Of a stretch of DNA of 64,000 bases, positions 63,470 through 64,000 are shown piece by piece (position 1 is the first letter of the stretch; the number at the start of each line of letters is the position of its first letter). Origin of the DNA: Zhengitettix transpicula (Eukaryota; Arthropoda; Insecta; Orthoptera; Tetrigidae). The notes below the pieces were generated by a model, which saw only the letters and a program-made list of their open reading frames with translations, was not told the DNA's origin and did no database searches. The translations under genes and the position numbers were made by a program. Location: positions 241,089,101 through 241,153,100 of the forward strand of contig CM073590.1 of NCBI GenBank assembly GCA_037074705.1. The letters run 5' to 3'.

Positions 63470-63496
63470 AATATATATATATATATATATATATAT
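63470..63496. repeat. AT dinucleotide repeat
   Basis: Pure AT run after GCATTACA, with the same TACAATATAT edge as the palindrome at 30733. Confidence 0.9.
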
Positions 63497-63545
63497 TATT
63501 TTGATGAATAGATAAATTTAATTGAATATCCCTTAATTTCCCATT

Positions 63546-63829
63546 GTGGGGACGAATATTCCGTGTCCCCATGCGAGCAAGAGGGTCCCGTTACGCGTCC
63601 CGTTAGGGGATGCAAACAATGCTCCCCTCCAAGTAACGGGACCCTACCGAGCACCTACAGCGTGCACACGCAGAGCCCATTCTGTTCCCGGCTCTCGCGC
63701 GACACATTACCTGTGCTTCCGGACAACGGCTAGAGTCGCACCACGTGGTGGAATAAAGTCTTAGTTTAGGAGACCAGGCTTATTACTCCCGGCTCCGGGA
63801 ATCCTAACCCTGCACGAGTCTTTCCTATA
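63546..63829 (+). repeat. 5' LTR of a CsRn1-type Gypsy element
   Basis: Starts TGTGGGGACGAAT and ends just before the PBS. It contains an AATAAA signal at about 63752. The repeated strings GGGTCCCGTTACG and GTAACGGGACCC can pair. Only one LTR lies in the window. Confidence 0.7.
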
Positions 63830-63830
63830 T

Positions 63831-63840
63831 TGGTGACCCC
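63831..63840 (+). other. Primer-binding site, tRNA-Trp type
   Basis: TGGTGACCCC, the PBS typical of the CsRn1 clade of Ty3/Gypsy elements, directly after the LTR and four bases before the gag ATG. Confidence 0.75.
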
Positions 63841-63844
63841 TACG

Positions 63845-64000
63845 ATGGACATTTTGAACAACAAAATCGCCGAGCTACAGCAGGAGATCGCAAGGCTGAA
63901 GGAGGATCCACGTGGCCAACACCATGACGCAGCACAGGTCTGTAGGATCACACCGAAGCTGCCGGCTTTCTGGGCGGACAATACGGACGTCTGGTTCGCC
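63845..64000 (+). CDS. Gypsy Gag N-terminus, continues past the window
   Basis: ATG 63845 reads MDILNNKIAELQQEIARLKE, a predicted coiled-coil start, then ITPKLPAFWADNTDVWFA at the window edge. The KLP-FW-D-xx-WF pattern is typical of Gag proteins of CsRn1-type arthropod Gypsy elements. All 52 visible codons are open. The adjacent PBS supports this element type. It may belong to an intact element lying mostly to the right. Confidence 0.8.
   Translation, partial: MDILNNKIAELQQEIARLKEDPRGQHHDAAQVCRITPKLPAFWADNTDVWFA

Overview
This window looks like repeat-dense nuclear DNA from an arthropod, most likely an insect. Nearly all recognisable coding sequence belongs to retrotransposons: Jockey-type LINEs with gag-like ORF1 proteins carrying CCHC knuckles and ORF2 proteins with APE endonuclease plus reverse transcriptase, pieces of R1- and R2-clade LINEs, an errantivirus-like Ty3/Gypsy element, the 5' end of a second Gypsy element whose primer-binding site matches the tRNA-Trp (CsRn1) type, and a hAT transposase relic. 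Two virus-derived relics (a densovirus-type capsid and a superfamily-3 helicase) lie in the middle. I found no convincing host gene, rRNA, tRNA or CRISPR. Family letters A to F used below are my own labels for LINE families defined by comparing copies inside the window.

Layout, left half (minus strand): 1-557 is a LINE 3'-end-like fragment; 560-6177 is a decayed errantivirus-like Gypsy element (5' LTR, tRNA-Ser-type PBS, gag, protease, RT, RNase H, a macro domain, integrase) inserted into LINE-A1 (6178-8805). LINE-A1 is itself fused into LINE-B2 (8806-12580), B2 into LINE-C (12581-14187), and C into LINE-B1 (14188-15870). The joins read as serial nested insertions with B1 oldest and the Gypsy element youngest, and two of them create in-frame fusion ORFs. 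From 16.05 to 19.19 kb is a segment bounded by long inverted arms, containing a block that recurs at 24.9 and 26.0-26.8 kb. LINE-F (19957-21255, minus) and LINE-E (about 21.3-24.9 kb, plus) follow.

Centre (25-32.6 kb): AT-rich sequence with the helicase relic (minus), an 816-bp probable solo LTR set in an AT repeat, unidentified minus-strand ORFs, the densovirus-type capsid relic (plus) and a short zinc-knuckle ORF.

Right half (plus strand): LINE-D1, B3, an R1-like piece, two R2-like pieces, D2, an internally deleted B4, a nearly complete LINE-A2 (44.8-50.1 kb, with an intact 902-residue ORF2), B5, an R2-like piece, hAT, another R2-like N-terminus, D3, B6, an LTR-like segment, and the start of a Gypsy element that runs off the end.

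The same-orientation stacking of truncated transposons with viral relics resembles a piRNA-cluster type of locus, but that is inference. The most unusual single observation is a TARG1/OARD1-type macro domain between RNase H and integrase of the Gypsy element.
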